Source of the DNA: Hyphomicrobiales bacterium
GTDB lineage: Bacteria > Pseudomonadota > Alphaproteobacteria > Rhizobiales > Beijerinckiaceae
Reading direction: 5' to 3'
Assembly (NCBI GenBank): GCA_930633525.1
Contig: CAKNFP010000002.1
Location: 1,550,001-1,614,000 of the forward strand
DNA: 64,000 bases
Position 1 is the stretch's first letter; each line of letters begins with the position of its first letter. The position numbers were made by a program, and so were the translations under genes. Positions 8,743 through 18,112 of this stretch are shown piece by piece. The notes under the pieces were generated by a model. The model worked only from the letters and a program-made list of their open reading frames with translations, was not told the origin of the DNA and did not search any database.

Positions 8743-10179
8743 ATGCAATGGGGGAGGCTCAGCCTTGCCGGCGCGGTAGCGCCGGCGGGAGAAGGCATGA
8801 TGGCCGGTTGGCTGCGCGTGGACGATCCGGCGACTGGCCAACCGGTCGGGCAAGTGCGCGCATTCTCCGCTGATGAGACCCGCGGCGCCGTCGCATCGGC
8901 CCATGCGGCGTTTGCAGCCTGGTCCGGAGAACCGCATCAGGCGCGGGGCGCGATCCTAAGCCGCCTCGCGCATCTCATTATGGAACACGCTGAGGATCTC
9001 GCCGGCCTGCTAACCTCTGAACAGGGCAAGCCGCTCGCCGAGTCCCGCGCCGAGGTCACCTCCGCTGCTGGATATTTCGGCTTCTTCGCCGAAGAGGCCC
9101 GGCGCCTGAATGGAGAGATTGTCGCCTCCCCGCGCGCCGACAGCCGCATCCTCGTCCATCACAAGCCCATCGGTGTCGTCGCGGCGATCACGCCTTGGAA
9201 CTTCCCAGTCTCGATGGTGGCGCGCAAGCTCGCACCGGCGCTGGCGGCCGGCTGCGCAGTCGTGCTCAAGCCGGCTCCACAGACGCCGCTCTGCGCCCTG
9301 GCGCTGGCCGCTCTGTGCCGGGAGGCGGGCTTGCCCGCGGGTGCTCTGGAGGTGACCACCGGCGACGCGGCGACCATCGGCGCCGTGCTGACGCAAGACC
9401 CGCGCATCGCCTTCCTGAGCTTCACCGGCTCGACCGCGACGGGCAGGCTTCTCTACGGTCAATGTGCCGGCACCATCAAGAAGCTGGGGCTCGAACTCGG
9501 CGGGCATGCGCCTTTCATCGTTCTGCCGGATGCCGATCTCGACAAGGCGGCGGCGCTTGCCGCCGCCGCCAAGTTCCGCAACTCCGGTCAGACCTGCGTC
9601 TGTCCTAACCGCTTCTTCGTCCATGACGCGGTCTATGATGATTTCCTCGCCCGATTTCTTGTACTGGTCGATGCTCTCGTTCCCGGCGACGGTCGCGATC
9701 CCACCAGTACCCTCGCGCCGCTCATCGACGGCGCAGCTCTGGCCAAGGTCGAGCGCCACGTCGCCGATGCTGTCGCCAAGGGGGCGCGCCTGACGCGTGG
9801 CGGACGGCGCGCCGCCGTAGGCCGCACATGGTACGAGGCGACGGTTCTGGAGGATGTGGGCTCCGACATGCTCGTCTCGTGCGAGGAAACCTTCGGGCCG
9901 GTCGCGGCGATCACGCGCTTCACCGACCTCGAGGCGGTGAAGGCGTCCATCAACGCATCGCCCTATGGGCTCGCGGGATATGTCTTCGGACGCGACATTT
10001 CACGCGTGCTGCGAACCGCCGAATCGCTCGATCTCGGCATGGTCGGTATCAATGCGATCCATCTTGGTCTGGAAATGGCTCCGATCGGAGGTGTCAAGCA
10101 GTCCGGCCTGGGACGGGAGGGCGGGCACGCCAGCATCCTTGAATACTGTGAGCCGCAATACCTGCTGATAGGCATGTGA
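8743..10179 (+). CDS. NAD(P)-dependent aldehyde dehydrogenase
   Basis: A 478-residue aldehyde dehydrogenase, closest in look to succinate-semialdehyde-type enzymes. Visible motifs are TPWNFPVSMVARKLAPALAA (cofactor region), FTGSTATGR (NAD loop), KLGLELGGHAP with the general-base glutamate, and NSGQTCVCPNRF with the catalytic cysteine. GAGGAG lies 6 bases before the ATG at 8743; the ATG at 8710 has no such site. It would oxidise an aldehyde from the module A substrate to an acid. It leads an operon with the two permeases and the GMC oxidoreductase. Confidence 0.92.
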   Translation: MQWGRLSLAGAVAPAGEGMMAGWLRVDDPATGQPVGQVRAFSADETRGAVASAHAAFAAWSGEPHQARGAILSRLAHLIMEHAEDLAGLLTSEQGKPLAESRAEVTSAAGYFGFFAEEARRLNGEIVASPRADSRILVHHKPIGVVAAITPWNFPVSMVARKLAPALAAGCAVVLKPAPQTPLCALALAALCREAGLPAGALEVTTGDAATIGAVLTQDPRIAFLSFTGSTATGRLLYGQCAGTIKKLGLELGGHAPFIVLPDADLDKAAALAAAAKFRNSGQTCVCPNRFFVHDAVYDDFLARFLVLVDALVPGDGRDPTSTLAPLIDGAALAKVERHVADAVAKGARLTRGGRRAAVGRTWYEATVLEDVGSDMLVSCEETFGPVAAITRFTDLEAVKASINASPYGLAGYVFGRDISRVLRTAESLDLGMVGINAIHLGLEMAPIGGVKQSGLGREGGHASILEYCEPQYLLIGM

Positions 10180-10232
10180 GACGGCCGCCCTAAGCTTGCC
10201 GAGCAGACGACCAACGACGAAATGGAAGTGAC

Positions 10233-11102
10233 ATGCACTGTCAGCCGCGCCTGACCACTTGGCTTTATCTATCGCCTCTTCATCTGTTGCTGCTCGCGAT
10301 CCTGACGATCCCTTCGCTCTATGTGCTCTGGCTGAGCCTGAACCACTCGAGTTATGGCACCAGCCTTACATGGGTGGGGCTCCAGAACTATCACGCCGTC
10401 TTCACGGACCCCTATTTCTGGCGCGCATCCCTCAACACCTTCCTCGTGGTCAGCGGCGTCGTCTTTGTCGAGCTCCTGTTCGGCCTCGCTCTGGCAATGC
10501 TGTTCGTGACGGGCGTCCCGTTTCGTGGCGTCATGTTCGCCTGTATCCTCATGCCCTATGCGATTTCGGAAGTGGTGGCCGTCCTCGTCTGGAAGATGAT
10601 GATGGATCCGAATATCGGAGCCATTGCCCGCACCATCGAAGAGATGGGGCTCGGTCGCGTCAACTGGAGCGCCTCGCCGACGACAGGGCTGATCCTCGTC
10701 GGCGTCATCAATATCTGGACCCATCTGCCCTTCACCTTCCTGATGATCTATGCGGGCCTTCTGGCGATCGACGGCTCCCTCTACGAGGCCGCGCATATCG
10801 ATGGCGCGACGCGCTGGCAGCGGTTCCAGCGCATCACGCTGCCACTCCTGGTGCCGACATTGCTGATCACGCTGATCTTCCGGCTGATATTCGCCTTCCG
10901 CATGTTCTCGGAGGTCTGGCTACTGACCAAGGGCGGGCCGGTCCGTATGTCAGAGGTTCTGGCCGTTTACCTTTATCAGCATGGCTTCCGCTACGGCGAT
11001 TTCGGGATCGCCGCAGCCACGGGATGGCTGATGGTCATCGGCTCGCTGCTTCTGGCGTCCGTTTTTCTGTTTGCGATGCAGCGCGGCATGAAGGGCGAAT
11101 AA
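10233..11102 (+). CDS. Sugar-type ABC transporter permease, MalF-like (module A)
   Basis: A 289-residue inner-membrane permease with six hydrophobic segments. The cytoplasmic EAA loop that docks the ATPase reads EAAHIDGATRWQRFQRITLP near residue 190. It resembles the permease at 43157-44101, sharing HxPFTFL, FSEVWLLTKGGP versus FGEVWLLTRGGP, and EVLA-YLY. It follows the aldehyde dehydrogenase after 53 bases and overlaps the next permease as TAATG. No ATPase gene lies in this module. Confidence 0.92.
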   Translation: MHCQPRLTTWLYLSPLHLLLLAILTIPSLYVLWLSLNHSSYGTSLTWVGLQNYHAVFTDPYFWRASLNTFLVVSGVVFVELLFGLALAMLFVTGVPFRGVMFACILMPYAISEVVAVLVWKMMMDPNIGAIARTIEEMGLGRVNWSASPTTGLILVGVINIWTHLPFTFLMIYAGLLAIDGSLYEAAHIDGATRWQRFQRITLPLLVPTLLITLIFRLIFAFRMFSEVWLLTKGGPVRMSEVLAVYLYQHGFRYGDFGIAAATGWLMVIGSLLLASVFLFAMQRGMKGE

Positions 11103-11938
11103 TGCACCATTCATTCTCTCCTCTCGAACGCCTTGCACGCGGGCTGCTCCTGGCCTTCATGTTGGTGTGGTCGGTCACGCCGATCCTCTTCATCGTCATG
11201 TCTTCGTTCAAGCGGCAGGTCGACATTTTCGTCTACCCGCCGAGGCTGATCTTCACGCCGACCATCGACAACTATTTCCAACTGGTGGTCCAATGGCACG
11301 GCTATTTCCACGCGATCGGTAACAGTGTGATCGTGGCGTTGGGCGCGACTGTGCTGGCCGGGTTCATCAGCTTCTTCGGCGGCTACGCGTATTCGCGCTA
11401 TCGCAGCCGGCTCACCGCATGGACCGCCGTCTACATGATCGCAGTACGCGTGCTGCCGCCCATCGTGGTGACGCTGCCGCTGTTCCCGGTGGCCGACATG
11501 CTCGGCCTCAGCGACACGCATCTCTTGCTCATTTTGCTTTATGCCGCATTCTGGGTCTCGCTCAACACCATGATCATGAAGAACTTCTTCGACCAGATCC
11601 CCTACGAGCTCGATGAGGCGGCCTATGTCGACGGCGCATCGGAATGGCAGTTCGTCACGCGCATCCTTTCGCGACTGACGCTCCAGGGCATGGCGGCGGG
11701 GTCCATCTTCGTTTTCGTCTATGCATGGAACGAGTACCTCTTCGCCATGATCTTCACCACTAACCGAGCCAAGACTGCCCCGCTCATCCTGAGCGAGTTG
11801 ATGGGCGCGGTCGACGGCACCGAATGGGGCGTCCTGTTCGCGGGCGTTACCGTGCAACTCATTCCCGTTGTTCTCCTGGTAACGCTGGCGCGCCGCTACC
11901 TGATCGCCGGGCTCACCGCTGGTGCGGTCAAAGGCTGA
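11102..11938 (+). CDS. Sugar-type ABC transporter permease, MalG-like (module A)
   Basis: A 278-residue permease, the second membrane subunit of the module A importer. It shows the family pattern of an N-terminal membrane segment (LVWSVTPILFIVMSSFKR), RVLPPIVVTLPLF, the EAA loop DEAAYVDGASEWQFVTRI near residue 180, and the end RRYLIAGLTAGAVKG shared with MalG-type subunits. The ATG overlaps the preceding TAA. Its closest relative in the window is at 44094-44927. The downstream GMC gene begins within 20 bases, so the operon continues. Confidence 0.92.
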   Translation: MHHSFSPLERLARGLLLAFMLVWSVTPILFIVMSSFKRQVDIFVYPPRLIFTPTIDNYFQLVVQWHGYFHAIGNSVIVALGATVLAGFISFFGGYAYSRYRSRLTAWTAVYMIAVRVLPPIVVTLPLFPVADMLGLSDTHLLLILLYAAFWVSLNTMIMKNFFDQIPYELDEAAYVDGASEWQFVTRILSRLTLQGMAAGSIFVFVYAWNEYLFAMIFTTNRAKTAPLILSELMGAVDGTEWGVLFAGVTVQLIPVVLLVTLARRYLIAGLTAGAVKG

Positions 11939-11954
11939 AGGGATGGAACCGGCG

Positions 11955-13592
11955 ATGGCGAAGACGATGCGTGAACCCGAGACATACGACTATATCGTGG
12001 TGGGCGGTGGCTCCGCCGGCTGTGTGCTTGCCTCGCGATTGAGCGAAGACCCCGGCGTGTCGGTCCTGCTGCTGGAAGCCGGGCCGGCCGACCGCAATCC
12101 CTGGCTGCACGTGCCGTCCGGCTTCTTCAAGACCATCAACAATCCGCGCTACGACTGGCGCTATCAGACTGAGCCGGAGCCGGAGCTGAAAGGCCGCCGT
12201 ATCGCCTGGCCGCGTGGCCGCGTTCTCGGGGGATCGAGCGCCATCAACGGGCTGATCTATATTCGGGGGCAGGCCGACGATTTCAACGACTGGGCCCAGC
12301 GCGGCAATCCCGGCTGGAGCTGGTCCGACGTGTTGCCCGCGTTCAAGGCCGTAGAGGCGCAGGCGCGCGGCGAGAGCGAATATCACGGTGCGGGCGGCAG
12401 CCTCGGCGTCGAGGATCCGGCGGTCGACCTCGAACTCGTCTCCCGCTTTGTGAAAGCTGGACAGCAGGCAGGCCTGCCGCTGAACCCGGACTTCAACGGC
12501 CCGGCGCAGGAGGGCGTGGGTCGCTTCCAGCTCACGACCCGGCGCGGGCGCCGCTCCTCCAGCGCGCGCGCGTTCCTCGGCCCCGCGAGGCGCCGTCCCA
12601 ACCTGCGAATTCTGACCGGCGTCGAGGTGGATCGGCTTGAACTCCAAGGCCGGCAAGTGCGCGGCCTTCATGGCCGACGCTCCGACAAGACGCTCCACCT
12701 GCGTTGCCGCCGAGAGATCGTGTTGACCGCAGGGGCGATCGGCTCGGCGCAGATCCTGCAACTGTCCGGCGTCGGCGATCCAGACCGCCTCGCGGCAACG
12801 GGCGTCACGCCGCTTCACGCACTCCATGGGGTGGGGCGGCATCTTCAGGATCATCTTCAGTCGCGGCTGATGTTGCAGCTCAACCTGCCGATCAGCCTCA
12901 ACGACCTCACGCGTGGGCCATGGCGCAAGCTTCTGATCGGGATGAATTACCTGCTGCGCCGCCAAGGCGTGCTCAGTTTCGGCGCGTCCCTGGCCGGCGG
13001 GTTCGCCCGTTCGCCGCTTGCCTCAGACCGGCCCGACATCCAGTTCCATTTTCAGCCGCTCAGCCTCGACAGCTACGATGGCGGCCTGCACGCATTCCCT
13101 GGCGCAACGATCTCGGCCTGCCAGCTGCGGCCCGAGAGCGAGGGAACGATCTTCATCACATCGCCTGACCCGTCAGCGCGGCCGGAAATCAGGGCGAACT
13201 ATCTCGCGAGCGATCTCGACCGGCGCATAATGATTGAGGGCTTTCGCTTTGCGCGCCGCATCGCGGCCGCCCCGGCTCTGGGCGAGCTCGTCGCCGCCGA
13301 GCACCGGCCAGGAACAGCGGTGCAAAGCGACGACGAGATCCTCGACTACATCCGTATGACCGGCAGCTCGATCTATCACCCCAGCGGAACCTGCCGCATG
13401 GGCCCGGATCCCGCACGCGGCGACGTGGTCGACGCCCGCCTGCGCGTGCACGGTCTATCCGGCGTCAGGGTCGCCGATTGCTCGATCATGCCGCGCCTAG
13501 TCTCGGGCAATACCAATGCTGCCGCGATCATGATCGGTGAACGCGCCGCCGCGTTCATCCGCGAGGATGCAGCCGTCAACCGCGGACATTGA
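11955..13592 (+). CDS. GMC-family oxidoreductase (choline dehydrogenase-like)
   Basis: A flavoenzyme of about 545 residues with the FAD site YDYIVVGGGSAGCVLASRLS, the GMC signature GRVLGGSSAINGLIYIRG near residue 85, and the C-terminal block HPSGTCRMGPD followed by SGNTNAAAIMIGERAA, which includes the active-site His/Asn region. Such enzymes oxidise alcohol groups to aldehydes. With the aldehyde dehydrogenase in the same operon, this suggests alcohol-to-acid oxidation of the imported compound. In-frame starts at 11943 and 11922 are possible; none has a strong ribosome-binding site, so the start is uncertain by up to 11 codons. Confidence 0.9.
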   Translation: MAKTMREPETYDYIVVGGGSAGCVLASRLSEDPGVSVLLLEAGPADRNPWLHVPSGFFKTINNPRYDWRYQTEPEPELKGRRIAWPRGRVLGGSSAINGLIYIRGQADDFNDWAQRGNPGWSWSDVLPAFKAVEAQARGESEYHGAGGSLGVEDPAVDLELVSRFVKAGQQAGLPLNPDFNGPAQEGVGRFQLTTRRGRRSSSARAFLGPARRRPNLRILTGVEVDRLELQGRQVRGLHGRRSDKTLHLRCRREIVLTAGAIGSAQILQLSGVGDPDRLAATGVTPLHALHGVGRHLQDHLQSRLMLQLNLPISLNDLTRGPWRKLLIGMNYLLRRQGVLSFGASLAGGFARSPLASDRPDIQFHFQPLSLDSYDGGLHAFPGATISACQLRPESEGTIFITSPDPSARPEIRANYLASDLDRRIMIEGFRFARRIAAAPALGELVAAEHRPGTAVQSDDEILDYIRMTGSSIYHPSGTCRMGPDPARGDVVDARLRVHGLSGVRVADCSIMPRLVSGNTNAAAIMIGERAAAFIREDAAVNRGH

Positions 13593-13779
13593 CCGGCGAG
13601 CCCTGAGGCTAGGCAGGGCACCTATCGTCGAAATTGGCTTTCGCTGGTTTCGCGGCATCGTTATTATGGAGCCCGCAGACATCAGGTTGAGTTCACCACG
13701 TGGGGCGGCAGCGATGTCGGTGGTCAGCGGTGACGACCAAGGGTTGCATCTCCTGGGCGATGATTGCATCCATCGCTGG

Positions 13780-14760
13780 ATGCGGCGGCGAGACTTTGTC
13801 GCATCGCTGATATTGGCCTCACTAGGGGCGGGGCCGGCCCGCGCGCAACAAGCCACCATGCCGGTCATCGGTTATCTCGGGCCGGAAACGCCGGAGCGTA
13901 GTGCAAGTCGGCTCATCGCTTTTCGGGAAGGGCTGGCCGAGGCTGGATATGTCGACGGACGCAACGTCGCCATCCTGTTTCGATGGGCGGACGGGCAATA
14001 TTCCAGACTACCGGCGCTCGCGGGCGAGCTCGTCGCGAACGGTGTTACGCTGATGGTCGCTCCCGGCGGTGCGGAAGTTGCGCTCGCAGCCAAATCGGCG
14101 GCCGGAAACATTCCGATTGTCTTTGAGCTGGGCGGTGATCCTGTCGCGCTTGGCCTGGTGAGCAGCCTCGCCCGGCCGGGTGGGACGATGACGGGCGTGA
14201 CAAGCCTGAGCGTCGAAGTCTCGCGAAAACGCCTCGAATTCATGAGTGAACTGTTGCCGGCGGCCAAGCTGTTCGCAATCGCGGCGAACCCGACCAGCCC
14301 CACGGTTGGTTCCCAGTTGACGAATCTCGCCGCCGCGGCTGATACACTCGGCCTGCGGCTTCATGTGCTGAATGCGAGCAGCGCGGATGCGTTCGAGGGA
14401 ATCTTCACGGCGGCGCGTACGATGGGTGCGGGAGGAGTCGTTTTTACCTCTGATCCCTATTTTGCCTATAGAAGCGCACGGCTCGCGGAACTCGCTGCGC
14501 GTCTTGCCGTCCCAGCGATCACACAGGCGCGCGATTTTCCAGTGGCCGGGGGGCTGATGAGCTATGGCGGAGATTTCCGACAATCCCATCGACACACCGG
14601 AATCTATACTGGGCGGATCCTCAAGGGTGAGAAACCGGCCGATCTTCCGGTCCAGCGCGTTACGAAAGTCGAGTTCTTCATCAATCTCAAGGCCGCGCAA
14701 GCGCTGGGACTGACCGTTCCTCCTTCGCTGCTGAGCCGTGCGGATGTTGTGATCGAATAG
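13780..14760 (+). CDS. ABC_sub_bind-type periplasmic binding protein
   Basis: A 326-residue protein of the ABC_sub_bind (PF04392) type. It starts with a twin-arginine-like leader (MRRRDFVASL, cleavage near ARA-QQ), continues with MPVIGYLG, EGLAEAGYVDGRNV, and ends in SLLSRADVVIE. I chose the ATG at 13780 because this leader is standard for the family, though its ribosome-binding site is weak; the frame opens earlier at 13537 and 13714. The family is common in rhizobial genomes, usually without matching permease genes, and its ligands are mostly unknown. The cyclase gene follows after 40 bases, so the pair may be a sensing unit. Confidence 0.85.
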   Translation: MRRRDFVASLILASLGAGPARAQQATMPVIGYLGPETPERSASRLIAFREGLAEAGYVDGRNVAILFRWADGQYSRLPALAGELVANGVTLMVAPGGAEVALAAKSAAGNIPIVFELGGDPVALGLVSSLARPGGTMTGVTSLSVEVSRKRLEFMSELLPAAKLFAIAANPTSPTVGSQLTNLAAAADTLGLRLHVLNASSADAFEGIFTAARTMGAGGVVFTSDPYFAYRSARLAELAARLAVPAITQARDFPVAGGLMSYGGDFRQSHRHTGIYTGRILKGEKPADLPVQRVTKVEFFINLKAAQALGLTVPPSLLSRADVVIE

Positions 14761-14800
14761 CCTTTGGGAACAGCCTGCCAGGGAAGGCGATGAACGACCC

Positions 14801-16549
14801 ATGGCGACCGATGCACCGAAGCCAACCCGCAAGTTGCTGTTCGCGAAATATTTCATCGCGGTGTTCGCGGCCGTGGTTGTGCCGCTCCTGGTCGCCGGTG
14901 CCAGCGAGGCCTGGCTCGGCTATCGCGACCAGCGCGCCCGGCTGAGCGAGCGGCTCGCTCTCGAGGCGCGCCTCGCAGCGGCGGAAATCCAGAATTTCCT
15001 TGAGGGGATCAGTGACCAGCTTACTTGGATGGTCCATTTGCCTTGGTCCCCGGGGGCGGATGAGCGGCGCCGGCTGGACGGGCTGCGCCTGTTGCGCCAA
15101 GTTCCGTCGATTATGAGCCTTCGCCTGGTGGATGGCGGTGGCAAGGAACGACTTTTTGTCTCCCGGATCGGGCTCAATCGTGTCGAAAGTGGCGAGGATT
15201 TTGCCAGTGACCCTGCCGTAGTGGGTGCGGCAGGGCAGCGGGTATGGCTGGGACCCGTAACCTTTGAGGGCGGCTCGGAGCCGTTCATGACCGTTGCGGT
15301 TGCGGGGAACCGGTCTGCGGTCGGCACCGCGATCGCCGAGGTCAATCTGAAGTTCATCTGGGAGGTCATCTCGGCCATCCGGGTCGGACGGACCGGCGAG
15401 GCCTACGTCCTCGACCAGCCCGGGAGCCTCGTGGCGCACCCTGACATAAGTCTTGTTCTGCGCGCCGATGAGAGCGCGGTCCTGCCCTTGCAGCTTCTGC
15501 GAACCGCCATCAGGGCGCAAGCCGGGCAGGCGATCGCTGGGCGCGATATCGATGGCCATATGGTCATGGCTGCGATGGCGACAATCCCGATGGCCGATTG
15601 GAGTGTCATCGCCAAGCAGCCGCTCGCCGAAGCGCTTGGTCCGATCTATGGGGCGCTGTGGCGGACCGGCATTCTCCTCATAGCCGGCGCGATCCTTGCC
15701 GGGTTGCTGGCCTACTGGCTGACACAGCGCATGGTCGGACCCATTCGCTTGCTCGAGAACGGCGTTGCCCGCATTGGCGCGGGTGAGTTCGATCACCGCA
15801 TTCACCTCACCACGGGTGATGAGCTGGAGCGTCTTGCGCAGCGCCTCAACGACATGGCGGGAGAACTCGCCGTTTCACAGGAGCGGTCGGAGCGCATCGG
15901 ACGGCTCAAGCGCTTTCTGGCGCCTCAGGTCGCGGAACTGGTCGACCGGATCGGCGACGACCGGGTGCTCGATGGACGACGCGTCGAAGTTGTCGCGGTA
16001 TTTTGCGATCTCCGCGGCTTCACAGCATTCTCGGCCCGGGCAGAGCCTGAAATCATCATCAGCGCGCTCAGCGCCTACTACGATGCGCTGGATAGGGTCA
16101 TAGCCGCGCATGGGGCGACGCTCATCAGCTTCCTGGGCGACGGCGTCATGGTCCTCGTCAACGCTCCGGTGGCTTGCTCGGACCCAGCCCTGCGCGCCGT
16201 CACCATGGCGTGCGAGATGCAAGCCGGCGTCCAACGGCTCCTGGCTGAATGGCGCAAAGCCGGGCATGACCTTGGATTCGGGGTCGGATTGGCCATGGGG
16301 CCCGCAACGGTCGGCCGCATAGGGTCCGAGGGCCGCTTCGACTATACCGCGATTGGAAATGTCGTGAATCTCGCTGCGCGCCTCTGCGCGAGTGCGAAAG
16401 ACGGTGAAATCCTTGTTGATCGCGCGGCAGCTCAAGCTGTTGAAAAGACCGTTGTTCTCGTCGAACAGGAGGCGAGGGCGCTAAAGGGCTTCGACCAGCG
16501 CGTTCCGATCTTTGCTGTCGGCACGTCGTCTCGCGATGCGCGCGAATAA
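14801..16549 (+). CDS. Membrane class III adenylate/guanylate cyclase with cache-like sensor and HAMP
   Basis: A 582-residue receptor cyclase. Order: membrane segment about 12-34, extracytoplasmic cache-like sensor about 40-270 (GRTGEAYVLDQPGSLVAHPD near 200), second membrane segment about 285-305 (GILLIAGAILAGLLAYWL), HAMP about 306-360 (GPIRLLENGVARIGAGEFD), catalytic domain about 395-575. The two metal-binding aspartates are in FCDLRGFTAF and FLGDGVMV, and the transition-state Asn and Arg are in GNVVNLAARL, so the enzyme should be active. It makes cAMP or, less likely, cGMP; specificity residues were not resolved. The upstream binding protein could deliver its signal. Confidence 0.9.
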   Translation: MATDAPKPTRKLLFAKYFIAVFAAVVVPLLVAGASEAWLGYRDQRARLSERLALEARLAAAEIQNFLEGISDQLTWMVHLPWSPGADERRRLDGLRLLRQVPSIMSLRLVDGGGKERLFVSRIGLNRVESGEDFASDPAVVGAAGQRVWLGPVTFEGGSEPFMTVAVAGNRSAVGTAIAEVNLKFIWEVISAIRVGRTGEAYVLDQPGSLVAHPDISLVLRADESAVLPLQLLRTAIRAQAGQAIAGRDIDGHMVMAAMATIPMADWSVIAKQPLAEALGPIYGALWRTGILLIAGAILAGLLAYWLTQRMVGPIRLLENGVARIGAGEFDHRIHLTTGDELERLAQRLNDMAGELAVSQERSERIGRLKRFLAPQVAELVDRIGDDRVLDGRRVEVVAVFCDLRGFTAFSARAEPEIIISALSAYYDALDRVIAAHGATLISFLGDGVMVLVNAPVACSDPALRAVTMACEMQAGVQRLLAEWRKAGHDLGFGVGLAMGPATVGRIGSEGRFDYTAIGNVVNLAARLCASAKDGEILVDRAAAQAVEKTVVLVEQEARALKGFDQRVPIFAVGTSSRDARE

Positions 16550-16768
16550 ACAGGAATATCCAGGCCGCGAGGCAGTAGAAATACATATTCGTTTGTGATC
16601 TTTGAGAGGTTATCGCGCCGCCGGCGGGCTTAATATTGCGAATGAATTCAAGAATGACGAGAGTGCCCGGAGGGTGCGGCCGGCGTGGCTACATGGCGCC
16701 ACAAATCAGCCACTGCAGAAGGCTCCCATAAGCCCTCGCCGAGGGAGAGCCATCCGCGCACGGCCCCC

Positions 16769-18112
16769 TTATTCCCGGGGGGCATCAAGTATGATCCGTC
16801 CTTCCGCCGCCAGGCGAAGGCGGCCTCGACCAGCGCGAACGATCTGTATCGGCGTCTGCTTCTCTTCGAGACGACGGCGCAGCAGCAAGAGCCGGGTTTC
16901 GAGATTGTCCTTGATCTCCGGCATCCGGGAACCCGCGGCGAGCCGCATTTCCCGGTTTGTGAACTCACTTCGCCCCTCGTTCAGGTGCCATTCGAGCATC
17001 AGGCGCAGCAGCGTGCCCGCGACACCTTTCACGATATAGGTGCCGTCGACGAATATGCTGTCGTCGAAGCGGTGATGGGCGACGCGGATCTCCCGCCCGG
17101 CGGTCGCAGGTTCGGATGGAGCTGCCACCTTCCTCGGCTCTGCGGCAGCTGCTTCCAGCTCGCTTGCCCGCAGTGCGCTCGCCGCTTGTCCGGCCAGGAT
17201 TTCAAGGGCCGCCTCATCTTCTTCACGGAAGGCGAGCCGCTTCTCGCTTTCGATGAAGAGCACGCCCGTTACCGTGCCGCGGACCGCCATGGGAACGGCG
17301 ATCTGGCTCATCGCCGTGGGCAATTGCGGGAAGGCGACAGTGCGCGTGGTGTTTTCCGCAACCTCTGCCTCGCGACCGATCGCTTCGCCGAACCGGCGCA
17401 CCCGGCTCATGTCGCTGACCTTGATTGTCTGGCCGCTGGTCACGGCCGCGCCGATAAGCCCGTCGCTGCCGGCAATCTCCGATCCCAGACCCGAGCGCTC
17501 GTATCCAATGCTGCCGGTGGTCATCAGACAGCCGCGATGGCTGTCATGGATGAGCACGAGTGCGTTGCTGTATCCAAGCACGCTCTGGACGCCACAGAGC
17601 AAACTGTCGATGATCTCTCCTGCCTCCGCCTGCCGCTCGATGAGCTTGGTCGCCTGCGAAAGCGCGGGAAGACCGACGGGCGCGCGGCCAGCAGCAGCCG
17701 GCGCCTTTTCCACCGGGCGGGGGACCTTTTCTATCCCGTGCACGCGAAAAACATCGGCGCTTCGCAGCCGCATGACTTCCGACATGCCGACCTGCGCGCT
17801 GCTCGCCTTGAGCTGGCGCGCGATCTTGTCGAAGAGCGTGCCGGCGTCGAGGGAACGCACGAAGCCGATGTCGAGCAGAAACTGGTCGCCCGTGAAGCCG
17901 TCAACGAGGATCAGCGTGACCTTGGGATTGGCGCGCACATTCGCCGCCGTCTTGGCGAAGAACTGGTTGGAGAGCGCGACGTGGTCTTCGTCAACCCGCA
18001 CCACATGGGAGAGGTAGGAGATATTCGGCATGCCATCGGCCGAGGCGGTGGCGATGATCGAGGGGATGACACCCTCGAAGCAGGCGGAAAGGTCCGAAAG
18101 ACGCAGGCTCAC
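16769..18112 (-). CDS. Flavin-binding PNPOx-like/GAF/winged-helix fusion regulator
   Basis: A 447-residue protein with three parts. Residues 1-150 look like a pyridoxamine-5'-phosphate-oxidase-like split-barrel (TASADGMPNISYLSHVVRVD, ALSNQFFAKTAANVRANPKV). Residues 180-330 look like a GAF sensor (NALVLIHDSHRG, AVPMAVRGTVTGVLFIES). Residues 350-447 (VDGTYIVKGVAGTLLRLML, EFTNREMRL, RLLLLRRRLEE) look like a winged-helix output domain; this last call is the least certain. The GTG at 18112 overlaps the upstream TGA as GTGA and has GAGG before it. It forms a two-gene operon with a small PNPOx-like protein. A redox- or flavin-responsive regulator is inferred. Confidence 0.75.
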   Translation of the reverse strand: MSLRLSDLSACFEGVIPSIIATASADGMPNISYLSHVVRVDEDHVALSNQFFAKTAANVRANPKVTLILVDGFTGDQFLLDIGFVRSLDAGTLFDKIARQLKASSAQVGMSEVMRLRSADVFRVHGIEKVPRPVEKAPAAAGRAPVGLPALSQATKLIERQAEAGEIIDSLLCGVQSVLGYSNALVLIHDSHRGCLMTTGSIGYERSGLGSEIAGSDGLIGAAVTSGQTIKVSDMSRVRRFGEAIGREAEVAENTTRTVAFPQLPTAMSQIAVPMAVRGTVTGVLFIESEKRLAFREEDEAALEILAGQAASALRASELEAAAAEPRKVAAPSEPATAGREIRVAHHRFDDSIFVDGTYIVKGVAGTLLRLMLEWHLNEGRSEFTNREMRLAAGSRMPEIKDNLETRLLLLRRRLEEKQTPIQIVRAGRGRLRLAAEGRIILDAPRE

